Positions 50,358 through 58,421 of a stretch of 64,000 bases of DNA are shown here, piece after piece; the stretch's first letter is position 1, and each line of letters begins with the position of its first letter. The notes beneath the pieces were generated by a model. It saw only the letters and a program-made list of their open reading frames with translations. It was not told the DNA's origin and did not search any database. Position numbers and translations under genes: made by a program. Origin of the DNA: Streptomyces camelliae (lineage in GTDB: Bacteria; Actinomycetota; Actinomycetes; Streptomycetales; Streptomycetaceae); NCBI RefSeq assembly GCF_027625935.1, contig NZ_CP115300.1, forward strand, positions 3,782,001 to 3,846,000. Reading direction: 5' to 3'.

Positions 50358-50695
50358 TGGCCGCCATACCTGTCTATCCCTGGAGGCTCGCCCCTGACGG
50401 TCTGGCCACCCTGCGTCAACTGCGCGCGAAGGGGCTCAGGCCAGGCGGTCAGGAGGTGGCCGCGCAGATCGAGCGCCCGCGCCGTCGGCGCGCTCCGCTG
50501 GTGGCCTACCTCTACCGCGAGGAGCTGGCCAAGCCGGTGCGGCCGATGACGCCGGCCAAGCGGGCGGCGCTGGCCAAGGCGAACACCGCCCGCCGCACCT
50601 GCCCGCAGTGCCGCATGGACGCCGGTTACGTCATCCCTGCCTCGCTCGGGGTGTGCGTGCCGTGCGCCTACCCCGACGAGCAGGCTGCGGCCTGA
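50357..50695 (+). CDS. RRQRL-motif zinc-binding protein
   Basis: A 112-residue basic protein: WRLAPDGLATLRQLRAKGLRPGGQEV, RRRRAPLVAYLY, KPVRPMTPAKRAALAKAN and a C-terminal zinc site CPQCRMDAGYVIPASLGVCVPC. It matches the RRQRL-motif family found on Streptomyces transfer elements, here with LRQLR. ATG 50357 overlaps the previous stop. It may bind nucleic acid; function unproven. Confidence 0.75.
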   Translation: MAAIPVYPWRLAPDGLATLRQLRAKGLRPGGQEVAAQIERPRRRRAPLVAYLYREELAKPVRPMTPAKRAALAKANTARRTCPQCRMDAGYVIPASLGVCVPCAYPDEQAAA

Positions 50696-50747
50696 CCTGC
50701 ACAGCGCTTCTCTTCCATCTCTCCTTCTCTGTCCAAGGAGTCTGGCT

Positions 50748-51248
50748 GTGTCCAGTCGTACCCGTACCCGCGGCATGAAGTCGGCCGCGGGCGTCCACAC
50801 CGTCCGCCTGCCGCGTCAGCGCGGACGCCGCTCCGCTCAGCCGTTCATCGTCGTCGTCCCCGAGCAGCCCTCCCTGACCCGCGAAGCGCTCGGTTTCCTC
50901 GGGCGGATGCTGTGGCGCTTCCGGGGCGCGCTCGCCCCGACCGGCTTCGCCCTGCTCGCGTTCGTCGGGACCGCGGTCCTGCACGCGATTGCCTGGTGGT
51001 CCGGCCTGATCCTGGCCGTCGTCGCTGCCGGTCCGGGGATGTGGCTGGGGTCCGTGCAGTACCGCCGGCCGAGCAAGGGCAGCACGCTGCGGCTGCGGAT
51101 CGCCACCGCCGTGGGCGCCACGTTCGTTCTCGGCTGGGTCGCCCTGGCCGCCGGGTTCGGCCCGCTCGCGGGTCCGCTGGCCCAGGTCTGGCTCACGGGG
51201 CTGATCGTCGCGCAGTGCGCCTGGTTCTTCGTCCGCCGCTCGCTCTGA
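50748..51248 (+). CDS. Transfer-operon membrane protein
   Basis: A 166-residue protein with a basic N-terminus and about four hydrophobic segments (ALAPTGFALLAFVGTAVLHAIAW, WSGLILAVVAAGPGMWL, TAVGATFVLGWVALAAGF, VWLTGLIVAQCAWFF). AAGGAG precedes GTG 50748. Position between SpdB-like and TraB genes suggests a role in DNA spread. No named family recognised. Confidence 0.6.
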   Translation: MSSRTRTRGMKSAAGVHTVRLPRQRGRRSAQPFIVVVPEQPSLTREALGFLGRMLWRFRGALAPTGFALLAFVGTAVLHAIAWWSGLILAVVAAGPGMWLGSVQYRRPSKGSTLRLRIATAVGATFVLGWVALAAGFGPLAGPLAQVWLTGLIVAQCAWFFVRRSL

Positions 51249-51267
51249 CCCGAAGGGAATCCGCCTG

Positions 51268-51798
51268 ATGGCTTCCACCTCTGCTACTCCCGGCGCCGGG
51301 GCCAACGGCTCCCAGACCAAGGCCAACACGAAGAACTTCGGCGCGTCGTTCGCGCCCGGCTTCACCATCAACGTCAACGCCAACAAGACCAACAACGGCG
51401 TTCCCGCGAGGAGGGGAGGCGCGGACGGGCCGAGCAGCAGCGCGGGTGCGTTGCTGCCGGAGGCGGACTTCTCCGCCCCGGCGAAGGTTCGCAACTACTG
51501 CAACACCCTGCGGGCCGCGGCCGTGACGCTCTCGATCGAGGTTGCGATGGGTGCGGAGATCCTCAACGGCGTGTTGGCCGCGGTCCCTGACCCGGAGGGG
51601 CGCGCGTTCGGCTCCCGGGCCCGCGCGCGGAAGGTGTCTCGCAAGATGCAGAAGTCCGCTGACGCGCTGCGGGATGCGGCCAAGAACGCTGCGGCCTGCT
51701 ACTCGGCCTTTCAGCAGGAGTTCGAGGAAGAGATCAACCGTGTCCGTCACCGTGCCCGCCGGCCGCAGCAGCCGGTCATGAACTGGGCTGAGCAGTAA
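51268..51798 (+). CDS. Transfer-operon hypothetical protein
   Basis: A 176-residue soluble protein: an Ala/Gly/Asn/Thr-rich N-terminus (FAPGFTINVNANKTNNG), then a helical part (KVRNYCNTLRAAAVTLSIEVAMGAEILNGVL; KMQKSADALRDAAKNAAACYSAFQQEFEEEI). It lies 13 bp before the translocase gene. Probably an accessory protein of the transfer apparatus; no family recognised with certainty. Confidence 0.6.
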   Translation: MASTSATPGAGANGSQTKANTKNFGASFAPGFTINVNANKTNNGVPARRGGADGPSSSAGALLPEADFSAPAKVRNYCNTLRAAAVTLSIEVAMGAEILNGVLAAVPDPEGRAFGSRARARKVSRKMQKSADALRDAAKNAAACYSAFQQEFEEEINRVRHRARRPQQPVMNWAEQ

Positions 51799-51810
51799 GG
51801 AGGTTGGACC

Positions 51811-53877
51811 ATGGTCCGTGGACAGAACCGGGTGGCCGCGTACTATCCGGACGGCATGGCCGGCTACCTGGCGCAGCAGCAGGGCGGACCGGACGGCGCG
51901 AGCATCGGTGCCTACCTGCTGCATCGTGCCAAGCCCCATCTGCCGCCGTGGCTCGCGTGGGCGGGCACCGGCGTGGCCGGGGCGCTGGGGAACTGGCGGT
52001 GGGCCGACAGCGCCGCCGCCGGCGTCGGCCTCACCCTCGCCTCCGTCGCCCTGACCGGGGTCACGTGGTGGGCGGGGAAGGCGACCAGCCAGCAGCGGCG
52101 CCTGCACTCGGCCATCACCGTGGCCGCCGGCTCCGCCTGGCTGACCGCAGCCTGCCTGGCCGGTCCCGCAGCGCACCCGGTCGGTGACCTGTACCTGATG
52201 GGCGGCCCGGCGCTCGCCCTGTCGTGGAACATCCGCATGGTTCTGCGACAGAACACCGACGCCACCGGCGAGGGCACCGACAAGGGCCTGCTGGAGAAGG
52301 TCGGTCTGGCCCGCGCGCAGCTCGGGGCGGCCAAGGTGGAGCCGAACCGGGTCACCGCCTCGCTCGCGGTGGAGGCCGGCGAGCAGACCAACGACGACGT
52401 GACCAAGAGCCTTGGGCGGATCGCGTCCGCCCTGGACCTGCCCACGTCCGCCGTCCGCTACAACCCCGACCCTTCCTCCAGCCGCCGCGGCGAGTTGGTC
52501 ATCGTCCCGGAGGACATGCTGGCTGAGGTGGTGGAGTGGGAGGGGCCGTCGAACCTGGGCGGCTCGATCGCCGAACCCCTGGTCATCGGCCGCTACGACG
52601 ACGGCGCCCCGCTCGTGATGTGGCTGCCCGGTGACCCGGAGGCGGGCCGCAACTCCACCCATGGCCTGATCGCGGGCGGTACCGGTTCCGGCAAGGGCGA
52701 CACCGCCCAGAACCTCCTGACGGAGATCCTGTCCCGCCGGGACGTCATCGTGTGGCTCTCCGACCCCAAGGCCTTCCAGGACTTCCGCCCGCTGCTGCCC
52801 GGCCTGGACTGGGCAGCGGAGGGCGGGACGCCGACGGAAGTCCTGGTGGCCGCCGTCGAAGCGGCGATCCCGGCCCGCACGCGGTGGCTGGGTGCCCACG
52901 GCTACCGCCAGTGGGTACCGGAGGCTGCGGAGCAGCAGACCAGCGGCAAGCACACCTGCCGTCCCGACGGCCGGCCGTGTGGCTGCCCCGGGATGCCGTT
53001 CCTGGTCGCCTGGTTCGAGGAGGCCGCGAACACCCTGCGCCGGATGGGCGACGACGCGTTCACCGGCATCGCGCAGGAGGCCCGGTCGGCGGGTGTCTCG
53101 CTGATCGTCTCGCTCCAGCGGCCCTCCTACGACCAGATGTCCACCTCCACCCGGGCTTCCCTTCCGTCCGTCATCGCGCTGGGCTGTGACCCGCGCGATG
53201 AGGGGTTCGTGCTGCCGGATGAGGTTCTGGCTGCGGGGGCGCACCCGGGGGCGTGGGGCAACCGGCGGCCCGGCTACTGCTACGTCGTCTCCCCCGGCAT
53301 CCCCGAGGACCGGTACGCCTCCCCGGGCCGTACCTGCCGCTTCACCCACCGGGCCGTGCCGGTCATGGAGCTGCTTGCCCAGTGGGCGCAGCGCAACGGC
53401 GCCACCGCCGACCCTGTCACCGCCGGCGCCGCCTCCAGCGTCGCCGGCCGCGCCTACACCGGCCGCACCGCGACCGGCACCGAGCAGCCCGCGCCACTGC
53501 ACGCGGTCAAGGACGAGGAGGACGACGCCATGGCGGACAACCGCCTGCTGGTGGACCCCGAGGACGCCGACATCGACCCCGAAGCCGAACTCCCCGACGC
53601 GGAGCAGGGCGACGACACCCCGATCTTCGGACAAGAGACCGGCCGCAAGCCGTCCCCCGAGGAGGCCCGCCGTCTGTTCGCTCAGGCGCTGGAGGAGTTC
53701 GAGCAGGAGGGGCGGATGATCGTCGGGCCGGTCGACTTCAAGAACTGGTGCGAGCGCAACAACCTCTCCCGCCCGTGGGTCTCCGCTCAGCTCAAGGAGG
53801 CCTACCAGGAGGGCCGCCTGGAGGCCACGAACCAGACCGGCCGGTGGCGCATCATCCCCGCCCTGACGGCCGCCTGA
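51811..53877 (+). CDS. TraB/FtsK-SpoIIIE-type conjugal DNA translocase
   Basis: A 688-residue protein. Membrane segments lie in residues about 48-140; the Walker A motif is GGTGSGKG at 289-296; Walker B is probably FLVAWFEEAAN, in an FtsK-like RecA core. A C-terminal winged helix (VDFKNWCERNNLSRPWVSAQLKEAYQEGRL) corresponds to the gamma DNA-recognition domain. In Streptomyces one such hexameric pump moves double-stranded DNA between hyphae and recognises 8-bp repeats in clt. AGGAGG precedes ATG 51811, and a repeat array follows the gene directly. A CxC-rich insertion (HTCRPDGRPCGCPG) lies after Walker A. Confidence 0.92.
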   Translation: MVRGQNRVAAYYPDGMAGYLAQQQGGPDGASIGAYLLHRAKPHLPPWLAWAGTGVAGALGNWRWADSAAAGVGLTLASVALTGVTWWAGKATSQQRRLHSAITVAAGSAWLTAACLAGPAAHPVGDLYLMGGPALALSWNIRMVLRQNTDATGEGTDKGLLEKVGLARAQLGAAKVEPNRVTASLAVEAGEQTNDDVTKSLGRIASALDLPTSAVRYNPDPSSSRRGELVIVPEDMLAEVVEWEGPSNLGGSIAEPLVIGRYDDGAPLVMWLPGDPEAGRNSTHGLIAGGTGSGKGDTAQNLLTEILSRRDVIVWLSDPKAFQDFRPLLPGLDWAAEGGTPTEVLVAAVEAAIPARTRWLGAHGYRQWVPEAAEQQTSGKHTCRPDGRPCGCPGMPFLVAWFEEAANTLRRMGDDAFTGIAQEARSAGVSLIVSLQRPSYDQMSTSTRASLPSVIALGCDPRDEGFVLPDEVLAAGAHPGAWGNRRPGYCYVVSPGIPEDRYASPGRTCRFTHRAVPVMELLAQWAQRNGATADPVTAGAASSVAGRAYTGRTATGTEQPAPLHAVKDEEDDAMADNRLLVDPEDADIDPEAELPDAEQGDDTPIFGQETGRKPSPEEARRLFAQALEEFEQEGRMIVGPVDFKNWCERNNLSRPWVSAQLKEAYQEGRLEATNQTGRWRIIPALTAA

Positions 53878-53982
53878 CACCTGACACCGTCACGCCCTCC
53901 TGACACCCAAGCCCCTAGGCAAACCCGGTGTCAGAAACGCCTGACGCCCCCCGCCTGACACCCCTGACACCCGCCTGACACC
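53874..53982. repeat. Array of 8-bp CTGACACC repeats, candidate clt
   Basis: Exact CTGACACC occurs at 53874, 53881, 53900, 53955, 53964 and 53975, with the inverted GGTGTCAG at 53927. A one-mismatch copy (CTGACGCC) lies at 53941. The array starts at the traB stop, as in known Streptomyces clt loci with TraB recognition sequences. Confidence 0.75.
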
Positions 53983-53985
53983 CAC

Positions 53986-54025
53986 GCGCGGGCCCGCCCA
54001 CGCACGCCCGCGTGCGGGCCCGCGC
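53986..54025 (+). terminator. Terminator after traB and clt
   Basis: GCGCGGGCCCG (53986-53996) pairs perfectly with 54015-54025 around an 18-nt loop. Confidence 0.7.
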
Positions 54026-54045
54026 CTCACCCGCAGGAGCGCGTC

Positions 54046-54546
54046 ATGACTCACCCCGAGCACGCCCCCGACCCCATCCGCGCCGACCCCCGCCTCACCG
54101 ACGCCGAAGCCGCCGCCGAAGCACGCCGGATCATCGAAGACGCCTACCGGCCCGCGCCGACGACCCCCACCGCCTACCGGGACACCAGCCCGCTGCCCGC
54201 GTACGGCAGCGCGCTCCCGGTCCCGCAGCCGGGCTTACCGCCCATGTCACAGCGGGCCACCGACGCGAGCCGCCTCATGCTCACCGCCGGCCTGGCCACC
54301 GTGCCCCCGGGTCTGATCGCTATCGGCCTGCTCATCGCTTCCCGGCACGCCGATCCCACCGTCATCGCGCTGCTCCTCGGTGCTCCGGCCGTGCCCATCC
54401 TCGCTCTCACCCGGCTCCTGCGGCGGGCCAAGGACGCGATGCCGCCGGAGATCCACAACCACTACACCGGCCCCGTCTACCAGGACCAACGCAACCTCCA
54501 CACCACCACCCGCGGCGTGTGGGCCAAAACCACCAACCAGCAGTAG
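54046..54546 (+). CDS. Small membrane protein, spread (Spd)-like
   Basis: A 166-residue protein. A hydrophilic, Pro/Ala-rich N-terminal half with acidic helices (TDAEAAAEARRIIEDAY) is followed by two membrane segments (LATVPPGLIAIGLLIAS; TVIALLLGAPAVPILALTRLL) and a soluble tail ending TTRGVWAKTTNQQ. AGGAG lies before ATG 54046. Similar proteins accompany traB in Streptomyces elements. Function inferred from place only. Confidence 0.6.
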   Translation: MTHPEHAPDPIRADPRLTDAEAAAEARRIIEDAYRPAPTTPTAYRDTSPLPAYGSALPVPQPGLPPMSQRATDASRLMLTAGLATVPPGLIAIGLLIASRHADPTVIALLLGAPAVPILALTRLLRRAKDAMPPEIHNHYTGPVYQDQRNLHTTTRGVWAKTTNQQ

Positions 54547-54552
54547 CTACGC

Positions 54553-54597
54553 CAAGGGCGGCCCCTCCGTCTCGCCAAAGTCGCGGGGCCGCCCTTG
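54553..54597 (+). terminator. Terminator after the Spd-like gene
   Basis: CAAGGGCGGCCCC (54553-54565) pairs perfectly with 54585-54597. Confidence 0.85.
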
Positions 54598-54634
54598 TTC
54601 CACCCATCCAACCGAACAGTGGAGGTCACCCAGC

Positions 54635-55375
54635 ATGACCCATCCGACCGACATCGGGCGAGTGCTCGCCCTGCCCGGACCCTTCCGGGTACTGGACGCC
54701 TACTCGTGCATCGGCGGCGCCACCGAGGGCTACCGCCGCGCCTTCCCCGGCTGCCACATCACCGGCGTCGACAAGGAACCGCAGCCGGACTACCGGGGCG
54801 ACGCCTTCCACCAGGGCGACGCGATCGAGTTTATCCGCGCCCACGGACACGAATTCGACTTCATCCACACCTCACCCCCGTGCCAGGGAGAGGGCGCCCC
54901 GACCAAGGGCACCAACGCCGCCCGCAACGCGACGATCGGCCGGACCTACCCCCGGCTCATCGCCCCCACGCGGGCCGCACTGGAGGCGACCGGCCGGCCA
55001 TACGTGATCGAGAACGTGGCCGGCTCCGAGGTCCGCAAGGACGTCCGCCTGTGCGGGGAACAGTTCGGGCTTGCGGTGCTGATGCACCGCTACTTCGAAC
55101 TCGGCCGCTGGACCACCGCCCGACCGGCCCACCCCCGCCACCGGGGCCGCGTGCGCGGGTGGCGCCACGGCGAGTACCACGACGGCCCCTACGTCGCCGC
55201 GTACGGCCATGGCGGGGGCAAGGCCACCGTGGAGGAGATCCGGGCCGCGAAGGGCATCGACTGGTCCACCGACCATCTCCGTCTGCGTGAGGCGCTGCCC
55301 CCGGCCTACACCGAGTGGATCGGCCGGGCCTTCCTCGCCGGACACGCCACGGCCGGCCTGGAGGTGGCCGCGTGA
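54635..55375 (+). CDS. C5-cytosine-type DNA methyltransferase, orphan
   Basis: A 246-residue enzyme. Motif I is LDAYSCIGGATEGYRRAF (residues 20-37), motif IV TSPPCQGEG with catalytic Cys83, and motif VI VIENVAGSE. Motif order fits C5-methyltransferases, but the protein is short and has only a minimal target-recognition region (about 150-200). No restriction partner is nearby. On a mobile element it may protect incoming DNA from host restriction. GTGGAGG precedes ATG 54635; it overlaps the next gene by 4 nt. Confidence 0.82.
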   Translation: MTHPTDIGRVLALPGPFRVLDAYSCIGGATEGYRRAFPGCHITGVDKEPQPDYRGDAFHQGDAIEFIRAHGHEFDFIHTSPPCQGEGAPTKGTNAARNATIGRTYPRLIAPTRAALEATGRPYVIENVAGSEVRKDVRLCGEQFGLAVLMHRYFELGRWTTARPAHPRHRGRVRGWRHGEYHDGPYVAAYGHGGGKATVEEIRAAKGIDWSTDHLRLREALPPAYTEWIGRAFLAGHATAGLEVAA

Positions 55376-56220
55376 GCGCCACGAACAGCCACCTGCGCAC
55401 CGCGCTCCACCTCGCGGCGGCTGGCGTCCCGGTACTGCCGCTGCGGGCAGGGAAGGTGCCGTTCGGCAACTGCCGCACGTGCGCTCAGAATGCGTGTGGT
55501 GGCCGGCCGAACATGAAGAACCCGGGCTCCTGTGCCTGCCCGAAGCCCTGCCACGCATGGGCCGCCGCCACCACCGACCCCCACGTCATCACCTCGTCGG
55601 CGTGGGCACGGGCGTGGCGCGATGCGGCAGCGGTGGCCTACCACCCCGGCGGCGCCGGCCTCACCGTCGTGGACCTCGACAACCCGGCCGCCGTCGCCTG
55701 GGCAAGCCGAACCCTGCCGTCCACCCAGATTGTGGCCACCACGCGCGGAGAGCACTGGATCTACCAAGGCGCCATGCGCTCCGTGAACGCCGTCCGGGAC
55801 GGTGTCGACATCAAGTCCACGATGTCCTACGCCCGGTGGCTCGGCCACGGCACCGGCACCATCACGGCGCTGCCGGAGGTCGTGCGTGCGCTGGCTGTGA
55901 AGGAGACCTCCCCGAACCGGCCGGCGCCACATGCTGCCACCGTGCCCGCAGGCGCCGGGGAAGGGGCGTGCCGCCACCGCACGCCCTCCTACCTGGAACG
56001 TGGCATCGCCATGGCCGAGCAGCGCATCACCGAGGCTCGCAGCGCTGTCCACGCCACCGTCTACCGCACCTTCCTCGCTGTGCTGTCCGCTCACGGCCGG
56101 TGCGGCTGCCTCTCCGAGGCGCACGTCGCGCGACTGTTCACCGCCGCTCAGGCCAAGGGCGAATCGCCCCGGCACTGCACCGACGCGTGGATCAACGCCC
56201 GCACCAGGTTGGGACTGTGA
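55372..56220 (+). CDS. Bifunctional DNA primase/polymerase (prim-pol, AEP fold)
   Basis: A 282-residue protein. The archaeo-eukaryotic primase pattern begins LHLAAAGVPVLPLRAGKVPF, includes a Cys-rich insertion (CRTCAQNACGGRP, CACPKPC), and carries the catalytic acidic pair D101/D103 in LTVVDLDNP, followed by the sugar-selecting-type loop VATTRGEHWIY. The C-terminal 90 residues are helical. It overlaps the methyltransferase gene (GTGA) and precedes the ATPase gene by 2 bp. It probably primes element replication. Confidence 0.85.
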   Translation: MSATNSHLRTALHLAAAGVPVLPLRAGKVPFGNCRTCAQNACGGRPNMKNPGSCACPKPCHAWAAATTDPHVITSSAWARAWRDAAAVAYHPGGAGLTVVDLDNPAAVAWASRTLPSTQIVATTRGEHWIYQGAMRSVNAVRDGVDIKSTMSYARWLGHGTGTITALPEVVRALAVKETSPNRPAPHAATVPAGAGEGACRHRTPSYLERGIAMAEQRITEARSAVHATVYRTFLAVLSAHGRCGCLSEAHVARLFTAAQAKGESPRHCTDAWINARTRLGL

Positions 56221-56222
56221 CC

Positions 56223-57698
56223 ATGGCTGACGACGAGCAGAATCCCGCTCGCAAGGTCATCACCGACTACGCGCAGGCTCACTTCCGCTACTTCCGCACC
56301 GCCGACGGGACCGTGTACGCGCAGAGGAACGGCCACCCCGTTGCCCGCCCGATCCGCTCCCAGGGCACGACGGGCAGCCACCGCCAGGAACTCATGGTCG
56401 GTCTGTTCAGGGACGGACTCGGCGTGTTCAACGGCACCGCGCTCAAGGAGGCGTTGGATCTGATCGAAGCCCTCGCACTGACGGAGGACGTGCAGCCCGT
56501 TCACATCCGCGTTGCGCCCGGATTCGACGGCGCAACGTGGCTGGACCTGGGCCGCACCGACGGACAGTCCGTCCGCATCCACCCCACCGGCTGGGACATC
56601 GCCGTCCCCGACCCGCGTGAGGTGTGCTGGCGACGCACCCAACTCACCGGCGAACTCCCCCTGCCCGCCAGGGACACTGACGGCAAGGGCATCGACCTCC
56701 TGCTACGGCTGTGCAACTTCGCCAACGCCGAGACCGAATGCCTGGCCATCGCCTGGCTCATCGGCTGCCTCGGGCCATCCGTACCCGTCCCCGCTCCCTT
56801 CCTCACCGGCCCTCAGGGCGCCGGCAAGTCCACCGGCGGGCGCATGCTCGTGAGGGTCATCGAAGGGATGACCGGTGACCTGCGCAGGGCCCCGAAGGAC
56901 GAGGAGAACCTGATCGCAGCAGTGGCGGCCGGCTGGGTCACTGCCCTGGACAACCTCTCCCACATGACCCCGGACCTGTCCGACGCCATGTGCTGCATCG
57001 TCACCGGAGCCGAAAACGTCAAGCGCGCCCTCTTCACCGACGGGGACGTGTTCCGCGCCCGCTACCGCCGCCCCCTGCTCCTGACCGGTATCGACGTGGG
57101 AGTCATCCGCCCCGACCTCGCGGAACGGCTCCTCCCCCTGCGCCTGGAACGGCCAAAGGTCCGGCGAACCGAGGCTGAACTCTGGACGGAGTACGCGGAG
57201 GTTCTGCCCGTCGTACTCGGCTCCCTCCTGGACCTCACGGTCAAGGTCCGCGCGGTTGAGGCGGAGACCCCCACCGACCTGCGCATGGCAGACTTCGCGC
57301 ACCTGTGCGCACAGCTCGACGTGGCAACCGGCCTGGGGGCGCTCACCGCTTACCGGGCCAGCCTGGACGATCTCAACGACGACGTCATTGAGGGTGACCT
57401 CCTGGCGCAGACCGTGCTCACGCATGCCGCCAGCCTGGATGCGGGTGCAGAGCAGCGCATGACGTCCACTGAGTGGCTGCACTGCCTCAGCCGCCTCTAC
57501 ACCGGCGAGGACTTCCGCCCCCTGCCCAAGGGCTGGCCCACTACCGGCAAGGTCCTCTCCGACCGCCTCAAGCGACTTCAACCCACCCTCGCGGCACGTG
57601 GCGTCCTCATCGACTCGGGCCGCACCAAGGAGGGCCGCTACATCGAGATGAGCCGCCCGCCGGCCCTGCCCCCACACGAGCAGGGGCAGGCGTTCTGA
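56223..57698 (+). CDS. P-loop replication ATPase (helicase-like), Rep partner of the prim-pol
   Basis: A 491-residue protein with an N-terminal part of about 190 residues, the Walker A motif TGPQGAGKST (195-204), WVTALDNLSH as a Walker B-like segment, and a sensor-like LLLTGIDVG. The C-terminal third (EWLHCLSRLYTGEDF, TTGKVLSDRLKRLQP) looks like a winged helix for origin binding. Architecture fits primase-helicase Rep systems of prim-pol AICEs. It follows the prim-pol by 2 bp; iteron-like repeats lie just downstream. Confidence 0.8.
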   Translation: MADDEQNPARKVITDYAQAHFRYFRTADGTVYAQRNGHPVARPIRSQGTTGSHRQELMVGLFRDGLGVFNGTALKEALDLIEALALTEDVQPVHIRVAPGFDGATWLDLGRTDGQSVRIHPTGWDIAVPDPREVCWRRTQLTGELPLPARDTDGKGIDLLLRLCNFANAETECLAIAWLIGCLGPSVPVPAPFLTGPQGAGKSTGGRMLVRVIEGMTGDLRRAPKDEENLIAAVAAGWVTALDNLSHMTPDLSDAMCCIVTGAENVKRALFTDGDVFRARYRRPLLLTGIDVGVIRPDLAERLLPLRLERPKVRRTEAELWTEYAEVLPVVLGSLLDLTVKVRAVEAETPTDLRMADFAHLCAQLDVATGLGALTAYRASLDDLNDDVIEGDLLAQTVLTHAASLDAGAEQRMTSTEWLHCLSRLYTGEDFRPLPKGWPTTGKVLSDRLKRLQPTLAARGVLIDSGRTKEGRYIEMSRPPALPPHEQGQAF

Positions 57699-57718
57699 CC
57701 GGTTGCCCCCGAACAAGC

Positions 57719-57756
57719 AAGAAGAGCACCACCGTCCAGGCGTGCTCCTCTTGCTG
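57719..57756 (+). terminator. Terminator after the replication genes
   Basis: GCAAGAAGAGCAC (57719-57731) pairs with 57744-57756 with one mismatch, 21 bp past the stop. Confidence 0.75.
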
Positions 57757-57866
57757 TTCGGCGCAACGCGCCGCCCGATGGACGCGCCGCGCAGCGGCTC
57801 CTTCTTCACGCCCTGAGCCGCGCCGCACCACCACAGACCCCCCTCTTTTTCCTAAGTGGGGAACGC

Positions 57867-58075
57867 TGCGTCACCTGCGTCACCAGGGCCCGGAAAACGG
57901 TGGGTGACCTGCGCATACAGCGGTGACGCAGACGGCCTCTGGCTGCGTCACCCCGCGTCACCTGCGTCACCGATGACGGACAGCCTGCGTCACCGATGAC
58001 GCACCCCCAACGCCCTGCGTCACCCAAAAACCGCAGGTCAGACGCGCGAATGACGCAGATGACGCGGGTGACGCA
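57867..58075. repeat. Iteron-like TGCGTCAC array, candidate element origin or Xis/Rep sites
   Basis: Exact TGCGTCAC occurs at 57867, 57876, 57944, 57963, 57986 and 58016, with inverted copies at 57923 and 58068, plus near matches. CCTGCGTCACCGATGACG is repeated at 57961 and 57984, and TGCGTCA-CCGA-TGACGCA (57986-58003) is a perfect inverted repeat. It lies between the replication genes and xis. Confidence 0.8.
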
Positions 58076-58172
58076 GAAATCCGCACCTCGGACACACGCG
58101 GGCTCCCGACAAACCCAACGTTCGAAGATCCCGCCGCTTACCCAAAGATCGAAGCCTCGAAGGAGTCGCACC

Positions 58173-58358
58173 GTGGCACGCCCCAAGATGCTCAAGCTCC
58201 CCGAAGTCCTCGAAGAGATCGAGATGAGCCGCGCCGCCTTCTACCGGATGCGCGCTCGCGGCAAGGCCCCCAAGCTCATCAAGCTGCCCAACGGCCATAT
58301 CCGTTGCCGTCGCAGTGACCTGGATGCGTGGTGGGCCGAGCACGAGACCGCAGCCTGA
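58173..58358 (+). CDS. xis: Excisionase (Xis), MerR-type HTH
   Basis: A 61-residue protein: MARPKMLKLPEVLEEIEMSRAAFYRMRARGKAPKLIKLPNGHIRCRRSDLDAWW, the classic excisionase/MerR-like winged helix. AAGGAG precedes GTG 58173. It directs Int towards excision and sits just before int. Coordinates and small size are normal for AICE Xis. Confidence 0.9.
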   Translation: MARPKMLKLPEVLEEIEMSRAAFYRMRARGKAPKLIKLPNGHIRCRRSDLDAWWAEHETAA

Positions 58359-58385
58359 CTTTCTCCCGCACCCACACGAGACACG

Positions 58386-58410
58386 AGGGGCCCGCTTGAA
58401 GCGGGCCCCT
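58386..58410 (+). terminator. Hairpin between xis and int
   Basis: AGGGGCCCGC (58386-58395) pairs perfectly with 58401-58410 around TTGAA, just before the int ribosome binding site (GGAG). It may limit int expression. Confidence 0.75.
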
Positions 58411-58421
58411 CTGGAGTTTGC

